From contig CM075344.1 of the NCBI GenBank assembly GCA_037693485.1, positions 42,907,501 to 42,971,500 of the forward strand: 64,000 nucleotides of DNA. The letters run 5' to 3'. The stretch is from Kitagawia praeruptora. Lineage: Eukaryota; Streptophyta; Magnoliopsida; Apiales; Apiaceae. Position numbers and translations under genes: made by a program. Within the stretch, counting starts at the first letter, position 1. Each line of letters starts with the position of its first letter. Below are positions 47,027 to 58,562 of the stretch, one piece after another. The notes under the pieces are model-generated. The model was not told the DNA's origin. It ran no database searches and saw only the letters and a program-made list of their open reading frames with translations.

Positions 47027-47423
47027 GCCTTCCTAGTAAGGACTTGGCTTTTATCCATCTATTATGAGAAGTAGAAATAAGGTTCCATGAAACCATTGCA
47101 GAGCATGTTGCTCCCAGTAGGAGATAGAGTATTTATGTAGGGGTTGAACCCGCTTCAAGTTATTAATGCAAGTTTGTTTTCCATTTGTGATTGTGTGATT
47201 TTATTTATGTGCCAAGCACCTGATGAGTGCAAGTCAAAGATGACCAAGTAACGAAAATAAAAATACGCAAGCGGAAATAAAACAAGTGCATAAATAGACA
47301 CCCTCATGGGCCTAAGGTCAAAGTTAAATTACATCACCAAATGAAAGTTAAGTCCCGAAGGACCTTGATTGAAAGTAGAAAAATATAAAGCCACAAGCGG
47401 CCAACAAGGCCATGCAAGGCCAC

Positions 47424-49527
47424 TCACTCTTCGGCGGATTCCTCCACCACCTCCTCGCCCTCTTCTTCCTCAGCATCATCTTCTTCCCCATCTTCCTCAG
47501 AGTTTTCTTCCCCGGAGCTCTCCTCATCTTCCTCGGCTTCTTCGGCCTCCGTCTCCATCGGCTGCGCTGTTCCTTTCTTTGCCATGTCACCCTCCTCTTC
47601 CGGGGTCTCGGTTGATGAATTGACCCTGGCACGAAGTTGCTTACCGGGGAAAGCTCACCTTGCAGCTGCTTCCCTCTCTGACATAGCTTTCTTCCCTGCA
47701 GAACGGGAAGAGGTCGAACCGGAGCTAACAACATTAGCTGCCTTCCTCGTACTAGAAGGACGGCGACTACCTCGAGAACCTGACGCATGCTCCACATTTT
47801 GAATTCCGCTAGCAACAGCCCAGTTAGGGCAGGGGAAGTCCGCAGGATTCACCACCGAAGGGTATTTGTTGCTCACAACACCAATAGCTTTGTTCCACCC
47901 AACTTCCATGTTAAAAGGCCGCAGCTCGTCATCATGCTTGTCCATAAAATTCATAAAGTCCTCCGACTTGTGATATGAATTGATGATCTTGTGAGCATCA
48001 GAAAGTTTCTTCCTGCCAAGCGAGCGAAGTTGCTTTTGGTAAGACAAGCTGTTAGCCTCGGATCGGACAACTCTGGAGTTCAGATCTTGGATTTGCTCCT
48101 TGAACGTTTCTTGCTCCTTCTTCAGTTCCTCATTGTTGTCCCTATAAGCTCGGCCTTGATGAGTGGCAGATTGGAGATAAGCATTGGCCTGCAAAAGAGA
48201 AATTAATAAAACATCTTCTTAAAAAAAGGGGTGCAGACATGGAGATCGAATGTAAAAGTTGGTACCTGGTAAAGAGCTTGAGCACCAAGGCGCTCAGCTT
48301 CATCAACCTTGTCTCCTGCCATGGCCGTAAGGAGATCAGGGGGGGTGATAGATAGCCTGGACCAGGACACGGCTAAGTCAGTACTCCCTAAGATGGAGTC
48401 TTGCTCGCAAATACCCCAATCTGGGGTAAAAGGGACTCTCATGTCCTCAGCAGCGTTCCGGGACCTCTTTCCCCCTTGGGAACATCCCTCCAAGAAGCCA
48501 GGTATCCTTCGTTCAGGAGGGTTCCATTGCTCGGCCGCCTTTTTTATCATTCTCCTTGTAACTTGAGGTTGGTTTTCAGGTCGGCTATCCAGCTCCTCAG
48601 CAGCTGAAAGATGAAGAAAAAACATTGGAATAATAACTAACATAGCTCATAATGATGGAATGAAAGAAAAATTACCCTCTAAGGAAAGGAAGCTTAAGCC
48701 AGCTTCAATGAGTTTCTTTTCTGTCAAAATGGATTTATAGTGGGAGCAACCATTGTCAGCAAGTAACCTATCTCGATCTGCCAACTCTTTGAGGTCAAGT
48801 TCACACACGAAGTGTGAACTATCCTCTACAATTCCGAATCTCTTAACAAAGAAGCGACCCCAGTCGCCACCTTCCCACTCCAAAACAACAAAGTCCCTCT
48901 CCCAAGAATTGTGGGAGCCAGGGAAGGAGAAAGAGTTTACAATATGTGGAAGTTGCTTCTAAGTTGAAAGCCGATCCACCCCGGATTAGTCTCAGGGGAG
49001 TTCTTGACTGCGAATATGCTTCTGAACATAGTTGTACTCCAAGGAATTTCCAACTCGTGGCATCTTAACAAGAAGATGATTAGAAACCTTCAAGAATTAG
49101 GGTATAGTTGGCAAGGATGGACTTGAAGTTCTGCTAAGAACCTGATGATAAATGGGTGAACGGGGAACCTAAATCCCGCCTCCAATGCTCCTTTCATGAC
49201 GCAAATCCTTTCGGGATGCCAGTTGCAGGTTCTGTCTCCTAGATTTGGAAGGCATACTTTGATGGCGCTTGGGAAGCCATAAGTGTTTCTAATCTTCTCT
49301 ACATCCTTCTTTCTTAATTTAGAAGGGCTATTAAAAGCAACTAAGCTGGAGCTGTTTGGGAATGATTCTCCCATTATGTTTAGCAAATCTAGCGTAGACT
49401 CAAACCGACGTTCAATATATTTAGGAGGCATGAGTTTTAGCTTACCTTTCATTGTTCGCGCCATGCTCCTTTTTCTGAAAGCCTCCTCCATGGAGAGTTG
49501 GGGGGCAGCAGCTTGCTTGTCAGCCAT
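47424..49527 (-). pseudogene. Antisense spliced gene in the inner Tat element
   Basis: Three exons on the minus strand: 49527-48676, 48603-48266 and 48188-47424. Exon 1 starts MADKQAAAPQLSMEEAFRKR and contains CNWHPERICVMKGALEAGFR and FPVHPFIIRFLAELQVHPCQ, the core of Pfam Transposase_28 (putative gypsy-type transposon). Exon 3 is a Lys/Glu coiled coil (NEELKKEQETFKEQIQDLNS) followed by a Ser-rich basic segment and an acidic tail with long Glu/Asp runs, ending at TGA 47426-47424. Splice junctions keep phase (G|CT and phase 0). Lesions: a TGA near 49088 in place of the usual Trp codon after PNS, a frame change near 48950, and a TGA at 47655-47657. Such 3' antisense frames are known from Tat elements; their function is not established. 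Confidence 0.8.
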
Positions 49528-49651
49528 CTGGAAACTTGAAACTTGAAGCTTGAACTTGGAAGCTTGAAAACTAGAGAGAACTCAAGAGCTTTAGAACTTA
49601 AGAAAATTTGAGAAGTGAAGAAGTGAAGAGAAATGAAGGATGCTCCCATCC

Positions 49652-49662
49652 TTTTATAAGAA
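49652..49662 (-). promoter_or_regulatory. TATA box of the antisense gene (inner element)
   Basis: CTTATAAAAGG on the minus strand lies about 130 bases before the ATG at 49527. It suggests that the antisense gene has its own promoter. Confidence 0.55.
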
Positions 49663-49953
49663 AAAGGTGACCTGTAATCTCAGGTTGAAACACAGCTCGG
49701 TTCGCGTTTACAGGTCAAGTATCGTTAAAATACGAAAAGGGAGCAAAAGCTATCTGTTATGAACGGAAAGAGTCGTTAAAACTCATGATATATTGGGACA
49801 GAAACGAAGAATTTAAGTAAATAGTCGGCAAAATATTCTACCAGAGCAGTTAGATGAGCTTGGAAAGCTAAGTATGCTTAAGAAAAGTTTAGTGAGAAGG
49901 TTAATAATAAGCACTGGATTAGTGATGTGAATCAAGGTACTATATAAAACCTC

Positions 49954-50221
49954 AACTCTAGCCATGAAGGGCCAACATTGATTCCGTATCGATGATCGAT
50001 ATCGGTATGTGAAAGTAAGTAACTCTAGCCATGAAGGGCCAACATTGATTTCGTATCGATGATCGATATCGGTATGTGAAAGTAAGTAACTCTAGCCATG
50101 AAGGGCCAACATTGATTCCGTATCGATGATCGATATCGGTATGTGAAAGTAAGTAACTCTAGCCATGAATGGCCAAACATTGATTCCATATCGATGGTTG
50201 ATGTCGGTATGCAAAAATTGA
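49954..50221. repeat. Four tandem 67-bp repeats
   Basis: Units start AACTCTAGCCATGAAGGGCC at 49954, 50021, 50088 and 50155, a strict 67-bp period. The first three are almost identical and the last is diverged. Each contains the palindromic ATCGATGATCGAT. They lie in the 3' untranslated region of the inner Tat element. Confidence 0.95.
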
Positions 50222-50224
50222 AAA

Positions 50225-50715
50225 TCACTAATAGCTGACCGAAGTCCCAGCCGACCGGCCCTCCGGGAAGCCCTCCAGCCGACCGGAATCGATTGCCGGC
50301 ACGGATATTGAACCGGCCGACCAGTGTCCCAGCCGACTGGCCTTCCGTGCACACGTCGGCCGACCGACGTCGACGGTCGGTATGGGTTCGACAAAAAAAT
50401 CCCCCCAGCCGACTGGAGTCCCAGCCGACCAGCCCTCCGGGAGCATTCCAGCCGACCGGGATCGACCGTCGGTGCGGGCTCACTCCAGCCGACCGGAGCA
50501 CCGGCCGACCGGCCCTCCGGGAGCGTCCCAGCCGACCGGGATCGATCATCGGTGCGAGTTTTTGTGTTCCGCTTCAAAAAAAAAAAAAAAGGGAGAAAAA
50601 CCAGCCGACCGGGTGCCCGGCCGACCGGCCCCTTTCTACACCCTTCAGCCGACCGGAAGCGATGGTCGGTACGGGTTTTTTCCCGACCGACCGGAAGCGA
50701 TGGTCGGTACGGGTT
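50225..50715. repeat. GC-rich irregular repeat array (CCAGCCGACCGG units)
   Basis: About twenty copies of (C)CAGCCGACCGG or GGCCGACCGGCC are spaced irregularly, with longer composite units containing GGGATCGACCGTCGGTGCGGG. GC content is far above the surroundings. Open frames in several phases on both strands result from the repeat, not from coding. Confidence 0.9.
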
Positions 50716-50779
50716 TGCAAAATTTCGTTTTTATTGTTTTTTGTTTTTCTGATTCTGTAATTAAGGGAATTGAAAACTA

Positions 50780-50965
50780 AGCACCGATTAGTGCCGATTA
50801 AGCACTGTTTAGTGCTGTTTAAGCATTATTTAGTGCATATTAGCACCGTTTAGCACCGATTAGTGCCGATAGTGCCGTTTTATGCCGTTTGACATCGTTT
50901 AAACGTTGTTTAAGGCTGAGTAGCGCTGTGTAGTGCCGCTTAACACCGTTTAGTGTCGTTCAACA
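50780..50965. repeat. Short-period array of TTTAGCACCG / TTTAGTGCCG units
   Basis: Roughly 10-11-bp degenerate units (GATTAGTGCC, GTTTAGTGCT, GTTTAGCACC) repeat some 15 times, immediately before the non-repetitive approach to the polypurine tract. Confidence 0.85.
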
Positions 50966-51645
50966 TCATCGTAAATGCGTCGGTCGCTCCACGCTTTACA
51001 TTAAGATGATATTGTTGAAAATACTCGCTTAAGAGTAATAAACCCTGACCCAAGTCTCGAATAAGGCCGTTAAAAATTCAAGGAAAACCTGAACAGTTTT
51101 CCTAGAAGTTGGGGGGCAAATGATATGGGCTAAAAGTAAGCCCTAAAGACACATTTAATGTGTCATTAATTAGACCTAGAATGGTCCAAACGTGGGGTCC
51201 ACCAGGTGGGCCCAAATCCTAATTATAATATTAATTTCGTAATTAATATTAGGGATCATAACCAGCTCAGCAATAAAAGTCAAATAAGGATATAACTCTT
51301 GCCTGACTTAACCTCCAAGATATATATCTCAACATGGAAACTGATTCATACATGGAAGGAGACTAGAACCTTCTTCTAGTCGGTGACTTGCCCACCAAGT
51401 CACCTAACCCTACTACGATTTTAGGGCTTCTCAGCCTATATAAAGGGTCTGACCCCTCATCTCAGAACTACGTTTTCTTGGCTTGATTCTCTAATACAGA
51501 GATACGTAGGCATTCTGTGAGGACCGTTTAGTCTCGAACGCAGAAGCAGCCATTAAAGCTTGAAGCTCACCAACCCCTTTGCATTAAATACACATAAACC
51601 CTAGCCGCAATATTCGTAACCTAGTTTTTATTCCACAACACATAT

Positions 51646-52060
51646 CTTACCCATTTATTATATTTGATGACTCACGGCCCCTTAAGGAACCTGTGGTTCG
51701 CGATGTACTGGCCTCGCTGGCGAGGCTCAATGGAGAAACTACCTGGCCTCGCATGCGGCCTTGCTGGGCTAGTCATGCGAGGTGTTCCATGTTATATGAA
51801 GATAATTATGCTCTCGTGACCTCTCTGGGCCTGTCCGTGAACCTTCCTGATGCATGTGCTCTAGGCCTCGCTGGACCTTATAGACTGTGACCCCTAGGGT
51901 CGCTGGCGATCCCATTCTGTAGTTTGACAATGTACAAAGTTGACTCCTTAGCGATGAGCTTTGTTGACCCATATTTCATTTCTAAGCCCATTAATGGTGA
52001 TATCTTATTATTCCAGCCCATTAGGCCTGTTTAGGACTTATGCCAGATTCGGGCATAACA
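51646..52060 (-). mobile_element. Outer Tat element left LTR, second part
   Basis: Matches 56825-57243 of the right LTR closely (TTACCCATTTATTATATTTG through to GGGCATAACA) and continues the part that ends at 40780. Confidence 0.88.
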
Positions 52061-52280
52061 ACTACCCCCGAGTCCATATTGTCATTAGCGATGCGATGTG
52101 GACTCAGAGATATTTGCTCCATGAACCTCGACCCGACATCAAGGCCCACTATCAATTGCCTTTGGGTTATCTTCGCATGCCTAATGAATTCGAACGGTTT
52201 CTAACAGCTGGCACATCGAAATCGACGTTAAGCCACTTGAGATGATGACACGTGTTGTGTGCCCCTCTCTCTCCTCGATA

Positions 52281-52290
52281 CTATATATAC
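52281..52290 (+). promoter_or_regulatory. TATA-like box of the outer element's antisense gene
   Basis: CTATATATAC lies 150 bases before a candidate 5' UTR intron donor (aaaaa/gtaagat at 52441). That intron would end at the acceptor ttttcag (52765), directly before the ATG. Confidence 0.5.
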
Positions 52291-52765
52291 TTCAGATTTC
52301 AAATCATTTGCTACTTTCCTTATTAACATCATACGGAAGTGCTGTCCATTCGCTACCAGATCAAACAGAGAATCCGGCTAGCTTTAAATCAAGAACGACC
52401 TCCAACCTTTGCAAGATCTTCACCCACTCTTCATCAAAAAGTAAGATTTCTTCCTTTGTTCTTCATTTAAATGCATATGTAGCTTGCAATTTCATGTTTC
52501 TGTATTTATAATTGTATGCGATGTGAACTGGAATATATGCGACCCCATACGCTTAATTTCATACTACGAGCCCTGCCTCGCTAGCACAACAAATGCGATC
52601 CCCAATTAGATATAGGACCGTCGCCTCGCTTATAGAATAGGAGCATGACTTAACACCTTCCCCGCGTGTGATGTAAGGACACTTAGAGCTTTCTATATAT
52701 TTCTTCTTTCTGAATCCCCTTGATACTCTGTAAGTGCACACACTAATACTTCACTTTCTTTTCAG

Positions 52766-55303
52766 ATGTCCACCGACGACAGCTCGCGAACTCCCTCACC
52801 CCTTCTTCCGCATGTATCTATTAGCGAGCAAGCGGTTGCAAATATTGCTAAAGCTACAAGTGCTAGCGACTCCTCTTTCAAATTATATCTAGATACCCAA
52901 TGGTCACAAGAGGACTTTACTAGAGAAACTCCATTAGGATCGTGGAAAGCGAAGCGTCCCTCTGAAGCATACAGTCAGCCCATTGATGCCACTTCTGGTT
53001 CCCAAAACCGTCCTAACCTTGACCTCCCTCCTTCTGTTCAAGATGACTTAAATGAATTACTGGATAGGGGAGAGAGATTCTTCTCAAGCGTTCCCAATCT
53101 CCTTTCTCCGCTCAACAAAAATCTTCTCAACATCAGAGCTCCAATACTTCTTTCCAGTAGTTCATCAACGAACTCCCTGGGTCAAACATACTACGAACTT
53201 AAGGGCGGAGCCGATAACGAGGCCAACTCTGATGATTCTAACTATGAAGAGCCTACCTTCGATGATGGCGGCCCTGATGAGGTAACCAAGGTTGTCAACT
53301 TTGAAGATTATAGCTATGTGCCCGAAGCCTCTCCAGAACCTTACGTACTAACCCCTCAACCCGAGCTGGAGGGTACTATTTATGTTGGAGGACCTCGCCC
53401 TGAGGACATCCCACCCGGCTCCAAAATAAAACCAGGCCAACCTCGCATCCTGGCCTGCAAAGATCTATCAACGACCCTGGACTCAGAGTCCTTGGCGAAG
53501 GCTGTAAACATATTTAGGCCTGAAGGAAAAATAATTCTCCCCAAACCCTCAATGCGATGTTATCGCTTCAATTATGAGGAAAATGGTGGCAGAGTGCCTC
53601 GCATGGTCTTAACATCCGCGATGATGAAAATTGGCATCTCTTCTCCACTTCACCCCTTCATTAGAGATGTCTGCGAGACATACCATTTGGCCCCAATCCA
53701 AATCAACCCCAACGGCTACAGGGCCATGATTGCACTTTACGTCATCTATCATAAACTTGGATATCCCGAGTTAGATGCGAGAACAATGGGCTACTTCCTT
53801 CAACTGAAGAGATGCGGGCCCTCTTACGTCGGATACATCTATTTCTCAATGTGGCCTGAGTTCAACAAAACAGAACTCTACCATAGCTCCCCAAGCAATG
53901 CAGGCTCGTGGAAGGGCCCATATCTTTATGTTCATGAGGTCCCACGAGTGAAGACCTCGTTCAACTATCTCCCAGGTATAACATCGTCCTTTTCATTTCT
54001 CCCATTTCTTTCGTCCTTTTAATTAATCTATGGTCTAACATCACTTCGATGACCTCGTAGTTGGCCAAGTGCGAACTGTCCTAAAAGGCGAAGAAAAACA
54101 GCGTGCTGATGATGTGCTAAAGACTTCTCGCGAAGACAGGAACATCCGAACCCTCCTTACCATAGAAAACTTAATCGAGTGTAAATTTTTGAAAGAAGGA
54201 GTGAAACTACCCTCTGAAGCGGGGCCTTCAAAAGCGAGAAAGGCTTCGCGAAAAAGAAAAGCGCGAGACAATGCCTCGTCCTCTCGAGTTATAGTTACTG
54301 CGAGCGAGGGTACTTTTCTCATCGCTGTGCAATTATCACTTGTTGAACCTCCAACTTCTTTATATGTGTTACCTTTATTGTTTCTGACTTTTTATATAGT
54401 CTTTTAACCGTGCTTTATTATCTTTTTGCAGACATGTCGAGCAAAGGTCGCAGGCCTCCATTCATTAACAAGAGCGGGACTGCCACTGCAGCGAAACCAG
54501 CTACCATCGTGCAGAAGAAAGCCAACGAGCTTCCTCCTCCTCCATCTCCGTCTACTCAGGCTGAAACTTCACATCAAACACCCCAGGGCAATCCTGAAGT
54601 GCATGTATCCAAGAAATCCAAAAAGGATGGACCAGTACTCCCTCTTGTTAAGCCTCCTGCCTCTGCAACTCCTATCCCTCACCTCTTTGCGAAGCATGAA
54701 TATACCCATGCAACTGAAGAAGAGTGAACGAGCTGGGTGGGTGCAGAGTTGATAGAAAACTCCGAATCAGTTTCCAAATGCGTAGCTGAAGCTTTTATCC
54801 GTCAAGCCTCGTACCTTCGAGAATTGAAGAACGTGGTAATGGCTAACAGAAAATTGGAGAAAGAGGTGACAGACCTTAAGCTCAAATTTGACGAGGATAA
54901 GAAGCTGCTTCTGGAGACCTATAAACGATCTCTGGACACTGAGACCTCCTCTCTTCGCTCCAAGCTTAAAAATATGAGTAATCAAAAGACTGCCCTCAAC
55001 AAATCATTGAAAGAGGCAGAGGAGCGCGAGGCGGAGCTGAAGAAAGAGCACGAGGTGGAGGTGGACAAGCTGAAGAAAGAGCTCGCAGTTGTCCAAGGTG
55101 ATCGTTCTGCTATTGAGGAGGCCGCACAAACCGAATTTATGAAGGAATTCATAAAGAAGATTCCTGATTTTGACTGGTCTCAGCTTGGCCCCGAAACTAC
55201 TGACTTTGCCCTTGATCTCCGCAAGGAAATTGAGGAGGAAAATGCACAGGAGGCAGCTAGGCTCGTAAGTGAAGCTGCCAACCGAAATGATACTGCTGCA
55301 TAA
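52766..55303 (+). pseudogene. Antisense spliced gene in the outer Tat element (Transposase_28-like plus coiled coil)
   Basis: Three coding exons: 52766-53975, 54061-54309 and 54432-55303. The donors (cag/gtataac, gagg/gtacttt) and acceptors (cgtag, tgcag) keep phase throughout, giving 777 codons. Residues 1-200 are acidic and low complexity. Residues of about 250-370 hold the Transposase_28-like core: RMVLTSAMMKIGISSPLHPF, then HLAPIQINPNGYRAMIAL and LKRCGPSYVGYIYFSMWPE. The Pro/Ser-rich middle is followed by a long coiled coil (KLEKEVTDLKLKFDEDKKLL onward) and IPDFDWSQLGPE near the end. One TGA at 54725-54727 interrupts exon 3 in frame. It lies opposite to the integrase of its element and has the same architecture as the gene at 47424-49527. 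Function unknown. Confidence 0.8.
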
Positions 55304-56160
55304 TCCATTCCACCTTGATCTCTGAACCGGGGATGCGGGCACCCCTTGAATGCCTCGCAATTTGTAATATTTTTATTATTGCTTTGATAACTCTCGAATG
55401 ATTTGGGATCGCATGGCGACCCTGGAGCTGTTGCTGTTTCATAATTGCTATATCTTTTTCTTGCTTATTGCTTGTCTTCCTTTCTATAATATCTTGTGCT
55501 TGCTTTTACTTCATAGAATTAATGCTTCATAGAATTGGCTTCGCAAATGCGAAGCTTCCCTTGTTAAATTGTAGCTTTTTCCTTTGGAGATTTACTTATC
55601 TTCAAGGTGTACCCCATCTCTTTGGGGTGTTTGAAGTCGCAGACACGATCCAGAGATTGAGGTCGCACCTTGACTTCGATTACTTTAAACTTTTTGAACT
55701 TCTTTAAGGAGATATGCTTCATATTAACTAAAATTTGAAGACATTCCCTCAGGTCGCAGTAAGTGCACGCTCGCTACCTCATTGACCTGAGGGGTGTTCG
55801 GACTCGCATACGCTGTGCTGGCCTAGTCCTGAAAAATTTAAAATGCTGACAAAAGAATAAAATTGCACCAACTTTTTTGGAGAACACATTTCATATAAAT
55901 TCTTGGGACGAGGCCCATCTTTCATTACATAAGAGCGAGGAGGTGTCTATATGATCACTACCCCCAGTACTTTGCATGAATTTATTAATGCTAAGTAATA
56001 ATAGATAGAAACTTCCAAAGACGAGGCTTCTACTGGTAGTATTTCCTCAAGTGCTCGGCATTCCAGGCTCGTGGTATAACTTTACCATCCATTTCTGCTA
56101 GATAATAGATAATAGGTTCCTTCCCATAACACTGCATGAATTTTGTAAGGGCCTTCCCAA
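55304..56160. other. Region between the antisense gene and the pol remnant
   Basis: No coding frame is supported. CCTCGC-type hexamers continue, and this probably contains the convergent 3' ends of both transcription units. Confidence 0.4.
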
Positions 56161-56526
56161 TTAGCTCCAAAAAACCCATGAGCTAGCGGAGACCTTAGTA
56201 TTAGGCATCACCCTTCTGAGTACCAAGTCCCCCACTCGAAGAGATTGAATACGAACTTTTCCATTATAGTACCTCGCAGTCCTTTGTTGATAGGCTGCGA
56301 GTCTTAGCTGAGCCTCGTTTCTGGACTCTTCAATCATGTCCAAATAAAGCCTGTGATTGACTTCATTTGCCTCGGGGTCAAAGTGCTCTCTTCTGAACGA
56401 GCCTGCACCCACCTCAACTGGGACCATGGCCTCGCATCCATAGGTTAGCGAGAACGGGGTCTCTCCTGTAGTAGACCTTGGGGTCGTGTTATATGACCAC
56501 AAGACCTCGCATCCATAGATTATCAA
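56161..56526 (-). pseudogene. Integrase C-terminal fragment of the outer Tat element
   Basis: EVLWSYNTTPRSTTGETPFS, YGCEAMVPVEVGAGSFRR, EESRNEAQLRLAAYQQR and GDLVLRRVM are the conserved region after the integrase core in Tat/gypsy elements. The fragment starts at the deletion junction with the LTR (about 56527) and loses its frame near VSASSWVF, before the end of the domain. Confidence 0.85.
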
Positions 56527-56532
56527 GAATAT

Positions 56533-57243
56533 TGTATAACAATATTTGGAGGTTGCTGGATCTACGGAGCAAAATACGGATATTCTGCTATGAACACGAA
56601 GAACACGGAGGTGATTAATTGGTGAATGATTGTGGCTGCTCTTGTCTATTGATTTTCAGTGGTGAACTGTTTTTATCCGAGCTTTACAAGATGCCTACGT
56701 ACCTATGTTTATATAGGATCAAGCCCACGTAATTCTCTTGGAGAAGAAGTTATCTTAGACGGGCTAGGGTTTCTATGGGCTCGGCTAGGCCCAAATCCAC
56801 TAGACGTCTTGTTGGGCTGACATATCTTACCCATTTATTATATTTGATGACTCACGGCCCCTTAAGGAACCTGTGGTTCGCGATGTACTGGCCTCGCTGG
56901 CGAGGCTCAATGCAGAAACTACCTAGCCTCGCATGCGGCCTTGCTGGGCTAGTCATGCGAGGTGATCCATGTTATATGAAGATAATTATGCTCTTGTGAC
57001 CTCTCTGGGCCTGACCGTGAACCTTCCTGATGCATGTGCTCTAGGCCTCGCTGGACCTTATTATAGACTGTGACCCCTAGGATCGCTGGCGATCCCATTC
57101 TGTAGTTTGACAATGTACAAAGTTGACTCCTTAGCGATGAGCTTTGTTGACCTATATTTCATTTCTAAGCCCATTAATGATGATATCTTATTATTCCAGC
57201 CCATTAGATCTGTTTAGGACTTATGCCAGATTCGGACATAACA
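56533..57243 (-). mobile_element. Outer Tat element right LTR
   Basis: 711 bp from TGTATAACAATATTTGG to CATAACA. It matches the split left LTR, with scattered substitutions and a short insertion near 56715. It lacks the terminal bases seen at 40484-40500. Confidence 0.88.
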
Positions 57244-57665
57244 GTATGCATGTACCATGTACGTATAGTGGTGTTTGTTTTTCTTTTTGATTTTCGAACT
57301 TTATACTAAAGATCTTTAACTCTAGGGTCGTTCTGATGATTGAAAAGTTAATAAGTGGTGTTAGTCACGCTCGAAAAATTCTGTGATTTTACAAATGTTC
57401 GTTAATCAAAATTTAAGTGTGCATGAACTAGGTAAAGCCAAATGCATGCCGCTAACATGCAGTGGTTAATCCGTCGAAAGCATGTTAAAATCAGTGGTGC
57501 GCGGGATACTGAACAATGGATGAACTTGTCATATCCATGGATTATTTGTGAATTGTAGCTCATAATTAACATGTCCAATCATGATCGTGATTAATATTTG
57601 CATGGCATACATTTTTAACAAAAAATATAGATTTCATATCTATAAATTGCTTCTCTGTTTATATT

Positions 57666-57961
57666 GAGAATCTCCAATGAAAGAGAGCCTTAGCTATAAA
57701 ATCTATGTGGTAAATGATATAGATAATATGTAAAATATTAAGTATTCCAATGCATCAAAATCTTTAGCAAAAATTATAGACAATCAATTTTCGTTGGCCA
57801 TATTTATCGAACATGTGTTCACCCTTAGCAAAAATATACACAATATGTATTATAGCTAACATTATTGGAGTTTCTCCCGCTCTCCTTATGCAAAATTTTA
57901 ATTATTTCCTATTTTAAATTTTTTTAGCTAATTGATATAGATATCTCCATTGGAGATGCTC
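57666..57961. mobile_element. MITE with GAGCATCTCCAATGG ends
   Basis: GAGAATCTCCAATG on the left pairs with CCATTGGAGATGCTC on the right. The interior is AT-rich with TAGCTA motifs. Another GCATCTCCAAC end begins at 57970. The target duplication is unclear. Confidence 0.55.
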
Positions 57962-58562
57962 GTGCATCAGCATCTCCAACAGTACTAGCTAAAATGATTA
58001 GCTAAAATAATATAAAATAATGATTATGTAAAATTTATTGAATTGTACTCCTTAGTTATATTTCAAAAACAATATTTTATTGTTATTTTTCAATTAGCCG
58101 ACTATATTTTATCAACTATATTCTCAACGGTTATATTTTAACAGCTATATTTGCAATGACTATATTTTAACAGCTATATTTTCAACGGATATATTTTAGC
58201 ACCTATATTTTTTAAAATTTAAAATTTATTTTTGTAACAGTTTTAATTTTTTAATTTAATTTTTTAACAACTTTACTTTTTAAAATTTATTTTTAAAAAA
58301 AAACCAATTTCTTGTTTTTAAAATTTATTTTATCCTTTAAAAGAAAAAAAATTAAAATCTGAAACATAATATTATAGCTAACAGGTGCTTAAAGCATCTC
58401 CAAGGTAGAAAATTGTTAGCTAAAATATCAATGTGTCACCCCATGTGTCATCTAGGTGGCCCTTTTAGATGATATGTAAAAAATATTACACTCCAACCAT
58501 CACCCCTTAGCAAAAAAAGAATATAGATATCAATGTATGATTCAATATATTTGTTGAACTAA

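Larger units (their letters stand above)
40781..51640 (+). mobile_element. Inner Tat-lineage Ty3/gypsy element, nearly complete
   Basis: LTRs 40781-41282 and 51121-51640 begin TGATATGGGC and end TTCCACAACA. They are almost identical apart from an 18-bp indel between short ACATGGA repeats. The target duplication CATAT (40776-40780, 51641-51645) lies within the outer element's LTR. The primer site region TTGGCGCCGTCTGTGGG follows at 41283, and the polypurine tract TTGGGGGGCAAA ends at 51120. Gag-pol is on the plus strand. A 4-kb region between pol and the 3' LTR holds an antisense gene and three tandem-repeat arrays. Dual RNase H domains and the antisense 3' gene place it in the Tat (Ogre/Retand-type) lineage. 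Confidence 0.95.
40484..57243 (-). mobile_element. Outer Tat-like Ty3/gypsy element, gag-pol largely deleted
   Basis: The left LTR (40484-40780 plus 51646-52060) is split by the inner element; the right LTR is about 56533-57243. The left LTR reads TGTTATAGGG...GGGCATAACA, giving perfect TGTTAT/ATAACA ends; flanking TTATG and GTATG fit a target duplication with one change. On the minus strand a GGGGGTAGT polypurine tract precedes the left LTR. The interior (52061-56532) keeps only the integrase C-terminus (minus) and a large antisense gene (plus). The right LTR joins the integrase directly near 56527, having lost its last bases, the primer site, gag and most of pol. CCTCGC/GCGAGG is strikingly frequent throughout. 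Confidence 0.82.

Noticed and set aside
47369..47815. Plus-strand frames rich in Ser/Pro and Leu/Phe after pol
   Set aside because: They are the complement of the Glu/Asp-rich tail of the antisense gene.
50025..50780. Several long overlapping open frames on both strands in the GC-rich repeat
   Set aside because: They arise in many frames because the CCGACCGG repeat lacks stop codons; there is no domain or start context.
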